A DNA stretch of 64,000 nt from Trachythela sp. YZ-2020 (GCA_016169945.1 JADLSH010000388.1:2931001-2995000), one strand, 5' to 3'. Positions 33,289-46,429 are shown, counted from the stretch's first letter. A program made the numbers and translations. Notes: generated by a model not told the origin, from the letters alone.

Positions 33289-36200
33289 TCATTTAATAGG
33301 TTCACTAGCACTACATCCATCTGTTCTATTTTCACTATCTATTTCCATGTTGCTCTTGACTTCAACGTCCCTCGTAGCACTTGCTTCTTTCTGATCACAT
33401 TTGAAGCGATGACTGAGACAGTTCAAGTTTTCTGTAAACGTCTTTTCACGACAACAAGCGCGACATAACATGTATGCACATTTCCGTCCCTACAAGAGAA
33501 TCAAATACTTTGTTGCCATAAATGATCTGATAAACGCCCCGTATCTAATAGACGCCCCGTATCTAATAGACGCCTCGTATCTAATAGACGCTCTCCCTGC
33601 CTGGTTGCGAATGCTCAAGCTTCGGTTATTTTAACTGATTTTATGATATACCAGAGTTAAGTAACTAACCTTTGGGTTGACTGTGCATTTTTCACATCTG
33701 TCCCATTTGAAAGATCCTGTGTGAATAAAATCAACAATTTTAGATTGTTCCCAATTTTTTATGCTGTGTGTACCCCCTATTATGGAATTGTCTGATTTTA
33801 CAGTAATTTCACCCCAGTCGTGTGTGAGGATGCTTCCAGTTTTAGGGAGAACAGTTTAAACAGAAATGATACAAATATCCAGTACAACGTTAGTTTGGGT
33901 TTGTACATGTATGTAATTTCCTTTGTGAGGTGTTCTTACTTTGCGTTGATTGTTTTTGCTGCTGCTGTTCTAGTTTTCGTTGTTTCTTTAACATTCTTTT
34001 CATCTCTTTCTTACTCACACCTTCCTTGTTCTCTTCTTCTTTCTTAACCGGCTTAGGTTCATTTGATCTATAGGTGGAAGACATAAATAGCCAAACTCTT
34101 TTAGCATAACATAATATAGTTTTAACTTTTGAAAATCCCACTGTTCTCCATGTCATCCACTCATCCAGTCACTCATTGTTTTGACATATTTGTAACCTTA
34201 TCCAAAAGGCCTAATATAGAAGGCATATATCCCAAGATTTGAACTTTAGCCTACTCATGTTATTGCATGCTTTCTGCATGAAAGTAGAAATGTTTTTACC
34301 CTACCTTATATATGGTTGACAAATCCAGTAATGCTTTTTGCCTGCTAATGGAGATTCTGTTACTTTGCTTGCATCTATCTATAAAGATAGAATATGTTAG
34401 TGTAAGTTCATATAATAATTTTTGTTATGATCCCAGACAAGGGGTTGAACAGCATCGCCTTCAACAGATCAAGCTGCTTCTAACTAAGACTCTGGCATTC
34501 CAAAGGCCGAGCGTTCAATGTTCATCTGTGGGACAGAATTTTATTAAGTACGTAATTTTAATACTGTACAATAGGTGTGTGTACCTGCGCTAACTGTTTC
34601 AAATCGTTGTTTAAAGTTCTCATTTCACTCGGCGATCCAGCTTTGCTTAATCTCTCTCGGATGTCAGTGTGAATACATAAACTGTAGAAACACAAGGCAG
34701 GTATGTATATTACTGGTTGGTGACACAGTGGTCATTATGCATGTGCCTTAAAACACCTCTGCAAGTGAGGTCTGATTCCTGCAATATGCAGTTGTCTGAT
34801 TATAATTGATCTCAGTCAGATGTGAGAAGAATGTTTTCAGTTTGACTTTACCAAACACTGCAGGGTACTCTGCTTTCTTCTAGCAGTATTAAACACTGGA
34901 CTGAAAACATTGCAGATAGAGCCACAGATAGACCTATCTAGTAAGTAGTAAAAATATATTTAGTTCAGTTTAGGTTTCTTTCTTGGTCCAGTTTGTAATA
35001 ACAAAACCCTTCTTCAATTTCTGCCATTTCTATCCAGGAGCTTACCCGTGATGCCATAATCTGAAGAGATGAGCCCTGACGGCTGACAAAGCACAAGGGT
35101 ATATGTCAACTAAATCAAGGTATTGTTCAGTCATTTCCCAAGCTGGCAGGTCATTGCCAGTAAATAGAGCTGGGTTACGTAGATTGCCTTCTGCAAATAG
35201 TAAAGATCGAACAAAGTCATGAGTTTAGTCCATGACCATGATGAATAAATGGTAACCAGGGAAAATGTTACCAGCAGTCATTACTCCATCAACTCCAGTG
35301 TACTCCAAACATCGCTGAACGTCATTGAAATATAAAATATTGCCATTCGCAAATACCGGAATTGATAGATTTTCTCTTAAAACAAACAAGACACCAAATT
35401 TTTTAAATTAGTCACAAAGAAATGCCTGCACAATGAAATACAAAAACAGCATACTTGACTGCCTTAATGTGGTCCCAACTTGCCAGACCGCTCAGTTCTT
35501 TTTTCTGCTCTCTTGTTCTACCATGGACTGTCAAGAGCTTTAAAATGGATATTAAAAGGAGTTCAAAAAAGTTTGAGAAAGGAAAGAGCAGAGCATTTGG
35601 GTCAGTCAGTTTTGGTCAATCGGTCTGCTACAGGAGTTTTTGTCAGCCAGTGAGTTGGTCGGTTAGTCAGTCTGTTGATTTTAACATTTGACATTTGATC
35701 TAATCACCTGACAGCCAGCCTTTTCTAACATCTTTGCATAGTCCACTGTCTTCTGTATGTCTTCAAACACTCGAATTTTACATGTGACTGGAACTGACAG
35801 TTTTTCTGCAGCCAAACTTACTGAAGATACATTGAACATTTGCTTAGAATGTGTTTGTTATTTGAGTAATTTCTTGAAATAAATATGGCAAATTTTATTA
35901 CCAATTTTACTTATGAGGTCCCACTCATCTTGCAAAAAGGCCCCATAATGTCCTAAAACACATAATTATTTTTTATATTACTATATAATTAAGGATGTAT
36001 TATTGCTTGTCTATTATTATATTAATATACAATATTGACATTATTAAAAGTTTTGGACTTAAACTTTATTGACCATGACTTGAGGTCATTATTGGGCAAA
36101 GAAAGGATAGTTTGTTGGATAATTTGTCAGTGTATAAATACTGCAAACAGATTGATCAATTGTCAGGATGGGATACTTGCATAGTTTGCTTACATAGATT

Positions 36201-37369
36201 AACTAGACTAGTGTGCATATAGTCCATCTCAAATTCTCAATGAATGATCCATTTGTGTATAAATACAGCATTAGAAGAACTATTAGAAAAATATCAGACA
36301 TGATTTGTTCTCGTGACCATTGCCAGTGTAGGTTTGTCTGGTGTTTACACTTAGATGGATGAACCATCTCTTATATAAATCTGACTGGCATACAGTACCT
36401 CTCCTAGCAATACCCTGTGGACATCCTAAATTTAAATCTATAGCATCACAGTGAGGCTCTGCAAGCAAGGCTGCATTCACAAGTGTTTCTGGATCATTTG
36501 CACAAAACTACAGAAAATGCCAAAAAAATGAAATAATAGAATGTTTTATAATTACATTGACAGAAAATCGGGAATTTATGGTTTATCACCAATTAATGGG
36601 ATAGCCTGCCTGATATGCTCTGCCTGCGTACCGCTTCTGTCTCACAAATCACAAGGTGTAAATGTAGCTTCAGGGTTATTACAATTTGTTATAATAATAT
36701 TAATTGATGCAAGATCTAACCCTTACTCCAATGAACCCAACTTAAGTTCACACAAGGCCTGTGCGTCCTCCAGCGTGGAAAGTTTGTATTGCACAACCGA
36801 GATGCATATCAGGCACTCAGTTACGATGTTTTCTATATGTTAACTATAAAATTTTCCAAATCTCGGGTGTGCAATTATCAAACTTTCCAGTCAGGTGCGT
36901 CCTAATAATGCGATCACAAGGCGAAATCATGCAATTTGTAAGTATGGTTCAAAATTCATCTGGTCCTGTGTAAACAGAACCTTACATGGAATAATGGACA
37001 TCAAAATGGGCTTATCTACGGAGTACCGATCATTGCCCTGCAGGGATGGGCCGAATGGGAGGGGGGGGGGGGCTAAACAGTCCATTTGTCAACATTAGAT
37101 TCCAGTCCTCAGACATGATAAACATTCTCTCAAACCTGTATAATAAGTGGTCTATCTTCTTCACAAGAAGCTAAAGCAGCTTTACGATATGTAGGCTCTC
37201 TCAAGAACACCGAGGCATGGTACATAGGAGAGTAACACAGCTCAGCACCATGTCTACGACTTAGAATTCGCCAAGGTAATTCGGACTGATCTACCATTGG
37301 CGCCACTATGTAACGTGGTTTCTTTAAAACTTTATCATAAAATTCATATCCTTTATACTTTGCAGGCAT
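33289..37369 (-). CDS. DUS1L: tRNA-dihydrouridine(16/17) synthase, DUS1L
   Basis: Twelve exons on the minus strand: 37369-37136, 36507-36399, 35952-35902, 35820-35708, 35537-35455, 35375-35272, 35190-35046, 34681-34585, 34378-34305, 34067-33940, 33716-33670 and 33489-33289. They encode 461 aa (human DUS1L is 473) and all phases close. It reduces uridine to dihydrouridine in the tRNA D-loop, using FMN and NADPH. Landmarks: [17 protein letters not shown] at the barrel start, LNLGCPQ with catalytic C107, [51 protein letters not shown], and the C-terminal [10 protein letters not shown] that marks DUS1L. The tail has a Lys/Gln-rich coiled segment, then a Cys cluster ([17 protein letters not shown]) likely to bind zinc. 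The ATG at 37369 was chosen as the first Met before the barrel. Confidence 0.95.
33528..33595. repeat. 21-bp tandem repeat in the last DUS1L intron
   Basis: Three units of ACGCCCCGTATCTAATAG and close variants. The same GCGTYTATTAGAT phrase appears in the DMC1 3' region near 58589-58610, so it is a dispersed word. Confidence 0.8.
34700..34990. repeat. SINE-like repeat in DUS1L intron 7
   Basis: GGTGACACAGTGGTCATTATG and GTGAGGTCTGATTCCTGCA look like tRNA A-box and B-box regions. The tail GATAGACCTATCTAGTAAG resembles the 9125-9470/19590-19935 family. Confidence 0.5.
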
Positions 37370-37381
37370 TTTTGGGTCCAA

Positions 37382-38538
37382 AATATTGAAATTATAATGA
37401 AAAAGCCAACAAACAAACTGTTTTTTCTTAAAAAATATTTTATTGTTTATGCGCTAGATGATATCATGAACCTAAACGAAGGCAACCACTGGGTATATGA
37501 GCAATACTGTCGGCTCATAATTATGTGGTGTTTCCACTTTCTCTAAAATCTTGGATTAAAATTACGAAATCTAAATAGGATTTATATGAGACTACAGGCT
37601 TATAACAGAGGGAAAAGGCTTATAAATTTAGAATTTAGTCATTTTTAATATAAAACAATTTATAAAACAACATTTCGGATTGCTTCATGACTTCACGTCT
37701 TCTTACACATGTTTCCACTTTGCGAAAATAGAGGAAATCTCCGAGTTCGTTTTGTTTATCTTACATGAATTTCTAGGCGTTGAAAAGAGGGAAATAGATT
37801 GTAACAAATTTGGAATTGTTTACCATTCTTTGAGCAAATATTATATGTAGCATGAATTGTGCTTATGTTTTTTATCTAGTATGCGGCTGAGAGATGGAAA
37901 AAGATGGTGCAAAATTTAATGGTATTTATGCTGTGTGTGTGTTTTGTGTTTGTCCTTTGTTGTTTGAGCTCATGTGAGTGTGTGTAACTGTAACTGTAAC
38001 TGTAAAGTTGTATGTGCATGTATGATGAATATAAAAGATCAATACAAATTTCGCAGTGGATACAGGTCCCATATGTAAACAACACAAGCCAGACTGTTTC
38101 TTTGCAAAATTAGCACAGAAGAGTTATGTGCCTGCGCCTAGAATTTTTGTTAAATTGCAACGCCGCCAATATGCAAGAAATTAGCTGAACGTAGCTGACT
38201 TGACCTGAACGTATGTACGTAGCCGAAGGCCTACAGTTGTCACTCATCTTGTTTGACTTGATAAAAACTGACACCACATGCTTTTCCAGTACTCTGCACA
38301 AAAAGAGAAGACATAATTCTGCAAAATGTGCATCTGAGTGATGAAAATTTCACTTTTCAAATAGAAATTTTGTGTGGAAGATCTTCCGCATGCACGACAT
38401 AAAACACAGTCTGGGACATAACTATTTTCCTTTCCCTTTAAACATGCTAAAATGATACCAGTTTTCAAGCAATCCCTTGGTAGCCGAGGGGTTAACGCCT
38501 TGACCTTGTAATTGCTTGCACATATGATCTATTGCATG
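37382..38538. other. Divergent spacer between DUS1L and PH-START gene
   Basis: About 1.2 kb with no confident exon. A CTGTAA triplet repeat (about 37986-38003) is the only simple repeat. Promoters of both genes are expected here but no clear core elements were seen. Confidence 0.4.
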
Positions 38539-38593
38539 ATGGAAATTTATGATGCAGACTGGTGTTGGGTTAGGGTGGGTCGTCGTGGTTCAG
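38539..38593 (+). CDS. Possible first coding exon of the PH-START gene
   Basis: An ATG at 38539 opens 18 codons (MEIYDADWCW...) ending at a TTCAG/GTAAAT donor in phase 1. This is exactly the phase needed by the acceptor at 39042 (ACAACAG/AGAACAAAG). This is phase logic only; no family sequence supports these residues. The alternative is a start at the in-frame ATG 39011. Confidence 0.3.
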
Positions 38594-39010
38594 GTAAATT
38601 TATTGTCTAATGTTGTATGTACACATGCAAAGTATTGTGTCAGACAAATAGCGGTTACACATTGGGATCCCGTTGTTGGACAAATAACCATGGTGTAAAA
38701 TTATTGGTAAAAGCACCGGCAAAGCCAGGCTGTACACTGCTTAACAGTTGCATGTACAGTGGTCACTGAGTCATAGCTTAGTTGGAGGTTTTATATCCTA
38801 ATATCTTCTGACAAAGGATTAACACATAAAATCTTACATAGTCCTGCAGGCTAACTTACAGTATGTTTTGCTGCAAAGGCAGGTATTGCTGCAAAAGACC
38901 TTTGCACAAAGAATGGCTGGATTTATAGTAGACTGAGATGGATTATCTGTCAAGAATCACTGTCAAACAGATGATGAATAAAATTCTGAGTTTGCCGTTG
39001 CATTGGGCTA

Positions 39011-42000
39011 ATGTCTTGCATTAAATATATTTTAACAACAGAGAACAAAGCTAGTTCTGGCTCAGACGAAAGATGTGTCATAAAAGAGGGTTGGTGTACC
39101 AAAGAAAGTGGTACAACATTTCTGAGAAGTTCAAACTGGAAACGAAGATGGTTTGCATTGATTCAAGATGACTCCACCTTGACATTGTCTTACTTCAAGT
39201 AAGTTTTATGTTTATTGTATTTAATTACAAATAGGTTGAGTGGTAGTACTATGTGGCAAAATTTTCCTACCCCCTGTCAGCTATGCCACTGTGTTAACCC
39301 TACCTCCTCCACAGGCGCTTTATTAATTGGAGCGGGCTTGGAAAATTAGGGAAGGGACGCACGGGCGGCATAAGAAAAAGGGCCTGAGGAGGAGGTAGGT
39401 GTTAACCCATTAATGCCCAACACATTCTCTGGCGCTTTAACAGGTTAATCAGTGTGCAAGGTTCCACCACAAACCCCACCTTTGTCAATGATAATCCATA
39501 TATAATAAAGTCCACAATAGGTTTTGTGGGAAAATGCTGCAATTTATGAGAAATATCTACAGTATGGAACTGTATTCATGGATAGTACAAATTTTTTTTG
39601 TAGATTTGGGACTTAATCCATTAGCAGCCAACATTAGTCTTACATTAGACAGATTAAAAATAGAAATGTTTGTTGCTGCCAAGGGTGGTTATTATAAATA
39701 GCCAGTTAGGAAATCCAGTTTAGACCCTAAATAATTATGCCTCCAATTTTTAATATAAAAATATGTATAATTGTAGTAATTTACAGTAGTGCAATTTCTG
39801 TTGTTCATGACAGACAAATTGATGATTCGCAACCTAAAGGAAAAGTTTGTCTTGATTCTACTTGTAAGTGAAACCTACTTAAGTACTGCTTTAGACCATG
39901 TTGCACAAGACAGTTTTTGTCGCAACTTGCAATACGATTTCGGACACAGAGCGGTGTTTAATATGGAAAAGGTATATTCACAGAGAAATAATGAGAATGA
40001 ATCGCGTTTTACTTTACCGATATTTTTCATGCTAAACATGCCCAGAAGTCAACAAAGAAATGAATCACATATGTCGATGATAATATTGGTGAAGTGAAAT
40101 GTGGGCCATCTTCGCTGTTTTTCCCTGCGCACATTTCTACATAACATGGCTCTGTGCAAAAATTGCGTTGGAGCAAAAATTACCCCACGTAACATGACTT
40201 TTAGAAAAGTCAGGCAATCGATCATCCGTACCTGCAGCTGAGTACTGAACTGTGAAGGATGCAGCTCAAACGTGATTGTGTGAGAGGCTTACTGTGCTCT
40301 GGTCTCAGAACACGGCTAAGGTGGTAGGGTTAATTTTTGGTGAGATGAAAACTGGAATACCTGGAGAAAAACCATCAAAAGGCAGCACAAGAGTCGAGAG
40401 AACCAACCTTTTCTACTTAAACAAGTTTTGAAGCACTGCAAAAGTCAGAGCAGGGTAGTAACCCATCCCAACTGAGTAATACTTTACCATCGACTTACAG
40501 TATTAGGTTTAATTTGGCTCAGGGCTGGAAATAACGGCCGGTCAACGGACATTGTCCGGTCAGAATTGAGTATTGACCGGACAAAACCCTTGAATGCCGG
40601 TGTTTTTGTCTGGTCAAATAACAATTCGTGCGCTTTAAAAGAAAATTCAATTTCAAAAATATAGAATTTCATGAAAATTACATTTCCCAGCGCACGGTAT
40701 AAACGTTCGACTGTTTGAGTCGCAATCTTCCAAGACAACATGCAGTGCCATTGCATGTCATCGATTTGCGACTCACTGCAGATTAGCGCTTGTCGTCGCC
40801 TACGGGTACCGCTATTGAAGTAGCATGTTTGCTAATTTCAGTAATCATGAGCGCCAGTGCGCGAAAGAGAACGAAAGCCCCAGCAGATAAGCTTTTGTCA
40901 TAAGTTGATAAGTTATTAAAATTAGGGTTAGTTTAGGCAAAATATTTGTCCGTCCAAGAATGGGTCATGTTCGAGTATAAAAAACACATTTGACCGGACA
41001 ACGTGACCATTGTGACGCATGTCCGTTCGTTATGTTCGTCTACTTGTTTAAGTAGAGAAGGTTGGTTCTCTCGACATTTACCGTATCTGCCATCCGTGCT
41101 TCCCATGATGAGAATGTGAGAAACAAGTAGCAATGTTCTCAACTTTGAGAGACCACAGGAAAACTCTACTCGCAAGTTTTACATAATACCACTACACAAT
41201 ACACACTATACCACAATTGCGGCTACAGCACTGCTCAGACTGGAAATGCGTTCACTTTCCAAAATCGTTCTAAATGCGTCCATTACGCGTCGTCGCTCGA
41301 TTTGAATGCAAATGACGCGACACATTGGATTGGTTTAGGTATACTAGAGACGGTATTGGGACGCAAATGGAACGCGTTTCTGTCTGAATTGTTACTGAAA
41401 ATGCAGGAAATCGAAATCCAGAGATTCGAGAATACCAAAATGTTCTGTGGAAGGACACCAGCTCCAGTTCACCACCTCCTTAGGTTCCGTTTCCTTGATG
41501 GCCCCCCCCCGCTGCATGTAATTATTATTTCTGCATGAAATTGGTTATTCCTGACTGATATCTTTAATGTTTTAACCCCAAACAGATACTGCAAGAGAAT
41601 TAGAGACAGATGAAGAAAAAGTCAAGCCAAATTGTTTTGCTGTTGGTCCCTTGTTTACTGATCCTTCCATCAGGACGTATTACATTAGTTGTGGTGAGAA
41701 AAATCATAATTAGTAAATTGTTGTAGTTGGGTAAACTTGGTTTAACACAGTAACAGGCGCACAGGCATAGGTCTGTGTGTGAGTCCCCTCAAGTCAATAT
41801 AAAATTGTGGTTAAACGAGCATGAGAGTTGATGAGAGTTGGCAAGCGAGAGTTTTCATGAGAGTTTCATCAACTCTCATGCCCTGGTCAAACGAGAACAA
41901 GAGTTGCATGAGAGTTGATGATATTATCACGCGTACCGGTCAGTCAAACAAGCAAAAACTCTCATCAACTCTAGTATTTGAACCAGCACAAAGTTGACGA

Positions 42001-45000
42001 AAGTTGATGAGAGTGCATGGGAGTTGATGAGAGTGCATGGGAGTTGATGAGAGTTGACGAGAGTTGACGAGAGTGCATGAGAGTTGACGAGAGTGCATGG
42101 GAGTTGATGAGAGTGGACGAGAGTTGACGAGAGTTGACGAGAGTGCATGAGAGTTGACGAGAGTTGATGATAGTTGCTATAAAATATATTAAAAAAGATT
42201 GACAGTTGAAAAGATTAACGGTCCAAAACTGACACAGGGTGATGTACAGTATGGGCTTCCTGTGATGTAACAAAATTTAGTTGAGAGAAAAGTATTTTTT
42301 GTGTTCAGAAAATAAGGCAGAAAAATTGGATTGGATGAGTGCGATAAATGCCAGTATTGAAGGGTCTCCAGCACAGGTTCAAAAACACGCCAAGAGTTTT
42401 ATGAAAAGATACAATCGTATTGTAAGTATATTTCTTAGTTACCCATATAGGTCCTAAATTTGCATGAAATGTAAGCCAAAAAGGTTTTAAGAACTGAGAT
42501 TTGTGGCAACAAAAGGGTGGTTATAAATCCCGAAGTGTCCACCACTGAGCTGGCGCAGTGCTATATAACATGTTTTGATGTTTTCAATCAACGTCACTGA
42601 TTTTGTTCTAGTCCAGTCGAAAAGTTCGAGTTCGGCCTTTGTCATCGGAGGAGCCTTGCAACTTTGAAGACCCAGGTTGGAGAATTCAGGTATTGTATAA
42701 TAATCTTCCACATTGATATGAGTTTAATTTGGTGTACCGCACATGCAATTGTTTTGAGATTGGTAACGTTTCTTTGTCACAGCAATGGCGAAGTCTCTGT
42801 GAAAGAGCAACGGACAGCTGTTGGAAGAAAAGTGATACAAAAAATGGAATAACCGTTGCAAGACAAGCGTTTAAAAACAACCCATTGGCAGTAATAAAGG
42901 TACAATATACTTAGTGAATTCGTTTTTCGCAAGATATGAAGAATTGTCAAGGCCGAGCGAAGCTGAAAGCTGAGGCGGATTACACAAACAGAGGCCTTGA
43001 TAATTCTTCATATCATGCGAATGACGAATTCAATCCTTGTTTTATATTATTTATTTAAAATATATAAAAGACATCCGCGCCAAGATCTCACATCTTGTCA
43101 ACAAGACGTGTTCGCAACAGACTTGTAGCAAGCTTGTTAACAAGTTGTAACAATGTTGTCATTTTATCAAGTTGCTACAAGGTTGTTACTCACAAGCTGT
43201 TAACAAGTTGTTGAACTACAGGACGATTATAACAAGTTGTTGGAACAACTTATAACATGTCTGTTGAGCCATTTCAACCTTGTAGCAACTTGTCAACAAG
43301 CAGTGCGAACACATCCTGATAACAAGTTGTTGACAAGTCTGCTGCTGGTTTGTTCAACTTGTGCGTTTTTACGAGTATATATGGGTCAAATTCTTCAAAA
43401 TAATGATGAGTTAGTTTTTGCCATTTGCAGGAAATGTGTGCTCTTTTCTTTCAAATATACGTAAAAAATATTTCAGAGCCTTTCGTCGCTGTGTTGGTTT
43501 CTATTTATAAGTAAAAATTACTTATAAAGTTTTTTTATCATGACGTCAAAAGTGCGCTATTTTTCATATGTGTATGACATCAAATTATGTGATATGATGT
43601 AACAACTCCATACTATAAATAAAATAAATGTTACTGAATATACATTGTTTGTAGACTGAAGGAATTGTACCCGTTTTACCGGAGATAACTTTAGAGTACT
43701 TACAAAGAGCTATTGAACTGGGTGGAAAGGTAATGTTTCAAATATGTTTTTCTCCGCATGTAATATTCATCATCTACACGTATTCGGTTGTAATATTTCC
43801 TATTTTTTATTATAATGTAGTTGGATTACCCTTTCAGAAATGCAAAGTTACTTCAAAAAATTACTGGTAATGTATTTATTTCTTCTTAAGAACTGTTACT
43901 CTGTAGTCGGTTTATCACAGGTTGTAACCAGTTAGCAGACTTGTACCAATGCTGTTTCAACATCTCGTTATCAGGATATGTTCGGACTGCTTGTTCCCAG
44001 ATTGTTGACAACTTGCTACAAGGTTGTTGACTCAACCGACTTGTTACAAGTTGTTTCAAGTACTTTCAACAACTTGTTATCGTCTTGCAATTAAACAACC
44101 TGGTAACAAGTTGTGAGTGACAACCTTGGAGCAAATTGATAAAATGACAGCATTGTTACAACTTGTTGACAAGCTTGCTCATAGACGGATTTTTTGCTCG
44201 TTACAACTTGTTGACAAGCTTGTTCATAGTCAAATTCATTGACTTGACAACTTCAAAAACCTTAGCTTTTTGCTTCGAATGCTTTGCTTTCTAGCCTCCC
44301 ACCAGCGGCTCCACCCCTGGACCTCACTGGGGGCTGAACCCTGCAGCACAACGTTTGGTGACGTCTTGTGTTACCTCACCAGCTCACCCCCCTAAAATTT
44401 CTGGCACCCCCCCCCTAGTAATAAATATGAAAATCCGTCTATGAGCTTGCTACAAGTCTGTTGTGAACACATCTTGTTGACAAGATGTGAGATTTTTACA
44501 TGTGTAACACCAGACAGTTTGCATTAATTTTAGATACCCACCCTCAAGCGGATATTTTCTACCGTAAATTTGATGTCCCCATACCAGGAATATCCACTCG
44601 TGATTGTCTGTGGTTAAGAATGAAAATTCAGCCTCATAGTATGCCAGATCAGATGTGCGGTGAGTTTGGTTAAACTAAGTCCTCTGTTCAGCTTCCCTCT
44701 CAAATACACTCTCCAATTTTAACGTTTACTGGAGGGAATTTACAAGCACTCTCTCTGTTAACCCACGACCTCGCCCTTACCAAAACAGAGACACATGAAT
44801 GCTTATTAGATCAGGGATGGATTTACTAGGGGGATATATACACTCTCCATTTTTAACGTTATTGGAGGAAATTTACATGCACCCTCTCTATTAACCCAAC
44901 CACCTCGCCCTTACCAAAACAGAGACACATGAATGCTTATTAGAATATTAGATTTTCATGTCCTTGGAGCTAGTTCAACTTAGTTTACAGCGTTTTTGAC

Positions 45001-46268
45001 TAATGACTTGGCTAAGCCCTCCTCATAAGTCTTTTCCCCTCCCCGAAAAAGTGTCCATGCATGCAATCCTATCTTTAAGATATTCAGTTGTTTCATCTGA
45101 TTATATCCCAACAATTATTTAGGCTTGCTTTTTGTCTCCGTATCTCAGTCAGACAATGATAAAGAAAGTGTAAGTAAAAGGTTCAGCATGATATATTCTC
45201 ACCAATAGCTGGAGTACCTGTATGATCTTCCAACAATTTTCTTATAGAACTGCACAAGAATTAAATTGGGATGTTCAGGAATTGTTGTTTTCCCCGAAGT
45301 ATTGGAAGGTAATTCTCTGTTAGTGTTAAGATAAGTAAATAATATTTGTTTATTGAATAGCTCTCGTCACTATATAAATCCAGTGGAAGCATGCAATCGC
45401 TTATTGGTCCAGTGTGACTATACAGAAGGAAAATGAAGCACCCGGAGAGCACCTGCGGTATTTGGTAGAGTGAAACACTCTTCCCACAAATGACTAGAGG
45501 GTAATCACAGTGCCAGCAATCAGGGGTGTAGGAACGTATTCAATGTTGAGGGGGCCACCCCCCGCTTCCTACGCCACTGCCAGCAATACCCAGACAATAC
45601 CTACACGTCCCCTGCTCCCCATGTTAAAAAACAGACAGTCGACTTCGAAACATCTATTTAGTTGAATCTTTACGATCAACTCTAGATAATGCGGTGCATA
45701 CGAGAGTCATTGTGCTTGCTCAAATTGATGCTCAACGTTCCCTACAATCAATGTTAGAAGGCTCGTATAAATCAGGTAATACACTGGATAAGGCTAAATA
45801 TTCGAACTTTTACGCATCTCGCCAGTTAGAAATGAACGTTGAAGGGTTTTGTAATGTTGAGTGAAAATTATATACATATTTTTAGACCTATAACCAGGGG
45901 CATTTGTGAAAAATACACCTATAGGCCCTCTGGCAGGAAATAAACCTATACGGCCCTGCGATCTGCTAACTGAGAAATACAGAGTCCAGTTAGCAAGACT
46001 GGCAAGCGTTAACCACAAGTTCGTGTAATTGTATATATATATATATTAAGGTGATGTTTGTGTGTGATATAAGAGTAAATTTGAACGTTTTTCACCATAC
46101 CCTGGATTTGAGGTGGACCCTTAGCTTATCCAAAATGCTTTTAAAATATTTTCCCTTTGTTCTTTCATACTTACTGAAGGTCTTCTAAAGATTGGACTAA
46201 GGAATGCTTTTTCTCACGTTAGAAGTAATATTGAAGAATACAACAACTTGCTGAATGGAATTACATAA
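39011..46268 (+). CDS. PH- and START-domain protein (lipid-transfer-like)
   Basis: Thirteen coding exons: 39042(or ATG 39011)-39198, 39814-39863, 41586-41693, 42309-42421, 42612-42689, 42783-42899, 43654-43729 (edge uncertain by one base), 43821-43866, 44534-44659, 45123-45169, 45248-45308, 45662-45775 and 46180-46268. About 393 aa follow the first acceptor. A pleckstrin-homology domain occupies the first 120 residues: KEGWCTKESG start, SNWKRRWFALIQDD, QPKGKVCLD and the C-terminal helix AEKLDWMSAINAS. A START-like domain follows: WRIQQWRSLCERA, VYR-like IFYRKFDVPIPGISTRDCLWLR, and a final amphipathic helix GLLKIGLRNAFSHVRSNI. PH modules usually bind phosphoinositides and START domains carry lipids, so a membrane-targeted lipid carrier is inferred. 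It lacks the long middle part of CERT. I cannot name a closer orthologue. Confidence 0.85.
39896..40199. mobile_element. MITE, CAACGCAATTT family, copy 2
   Basis: Best-preserved copy, in intron 2 of the PH-START gene. The ends read CCATGTTGCACAAGAC and TTACCCCACGTAACATG. The middle shares CGTTTTACTTTACCGATATT and CTAAACATGCCCAGAAG with copy 1. Confidence 0.75.
40225..41080. repeat. SINE-like segments flanking a hAT-like fragment
   Basis: 40391-40424 (GTCGAGAGAACCAACCTTTT) and 41042-41075 are inverted copies. Between them, from about 40523, CAGGGCTGGAAATAACGGCC matches the end of the hAT-like element at 52343-52633, and GGTCAATA/TTGACCGG words recur. No exon was found. Confidence 0.5.
41813..42178. 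mobile_element. Word-array element, AACTCTCATC family, copy 3 (expanded)
   Basis: Lies in intron 3 of the PH-START gene. It keeps the core GAGTTGATGATATTATCACG and CGCGTACCGGTCAGTC. The right half is a long array, about 42000-42175, of GAGTTGACGAGAGTGCATG units. The right end of the family is missing. Confidence 0.75.
43078..43375. mobile_element. Word-array element, TTGTTACAAG family, copy 3
   Basis: Begins AGATCTCACATCTTGTCAAC and ends CAACTTGTGCGTTTTTACG. The arms carry CGTGTTCGCAACAG and TGCGAACACATCC in inverted order. It lies in intron 6 of the PH-START gene. Confidence 0.75.
43905..44510. mobile_element. Word-array element, TTGTTACAAG family, copy 4, with insertion
   Basis: The right end GATGTGAGATTTTTACATGTG is the reverse complement of the family left end. 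The interior words (TTGTTACAAG, CAACTTGTTAC) run to 44179, stop at the inserted element 44180-44443, and resume at AGCTTGCTACAAG. Confidence 0.75.
44180..44443. mobile_element. hAT-like MITE nested in a word-array element
   Basis: 264-bp element with inverted ends CATAGACGGATTTT and AAAATCCGTCTATG, flanked by a perfect 8-bp duplication AGCTTGCT. The interior carries a G/C-rich piece (CTCCACCCCTGGACCTCACT). The perfect duplication suggests a recent insertion. Confidence 0.9.
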
Positions 46269-46309
46269 TATTTTGTGCATCAAAGAATTAAGTCGGTATT
46301 TGTAGTACT

Positions 46310-46425
46310 ATTTCAAAAACGAGTTTGAGTGTTTGATCACGGTATCAAAACACGAGAATGCTAATAGCGTTCGAGTGTTTTGTTACCGTGATCAAACAAG
46401 CAGAACGAGTTTTTGAAATGGCTTC
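46310..46425. repeat. Foldback repeat
   Basis: CAAAAACGAGTTTGAGTGTTTGATCACGG-type sequence is mirrored by CGTGATCAAAC and AACGAGTTTTTG about 80 bp later. It lies just downstream of the PH-START stop codon. Confidence 0.65.
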
Positions 46426-46429
46426 TCAA

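Noticed and set aside
33184..33468. 94-aa plus-strand frame
   Set aside because: Antisense of the last DUS1L exon, whose [10 protein letters not shown] motif fixes the true strand.
34431..34530. Possible DUS1L exon after CCCACAG at about 34540 (minus)
   Set aside because: It meets a stop after 13 codons and no donor gives the right phase; the exon at 34378-34305 (WICQPYIR) fits phase and family.
41927..42273. Repeat-like frames rich in NSHQLSSTL
   Set aside because: Several frames are open because the ACTCTCATC-word array lacks stops; not a repeat protein.
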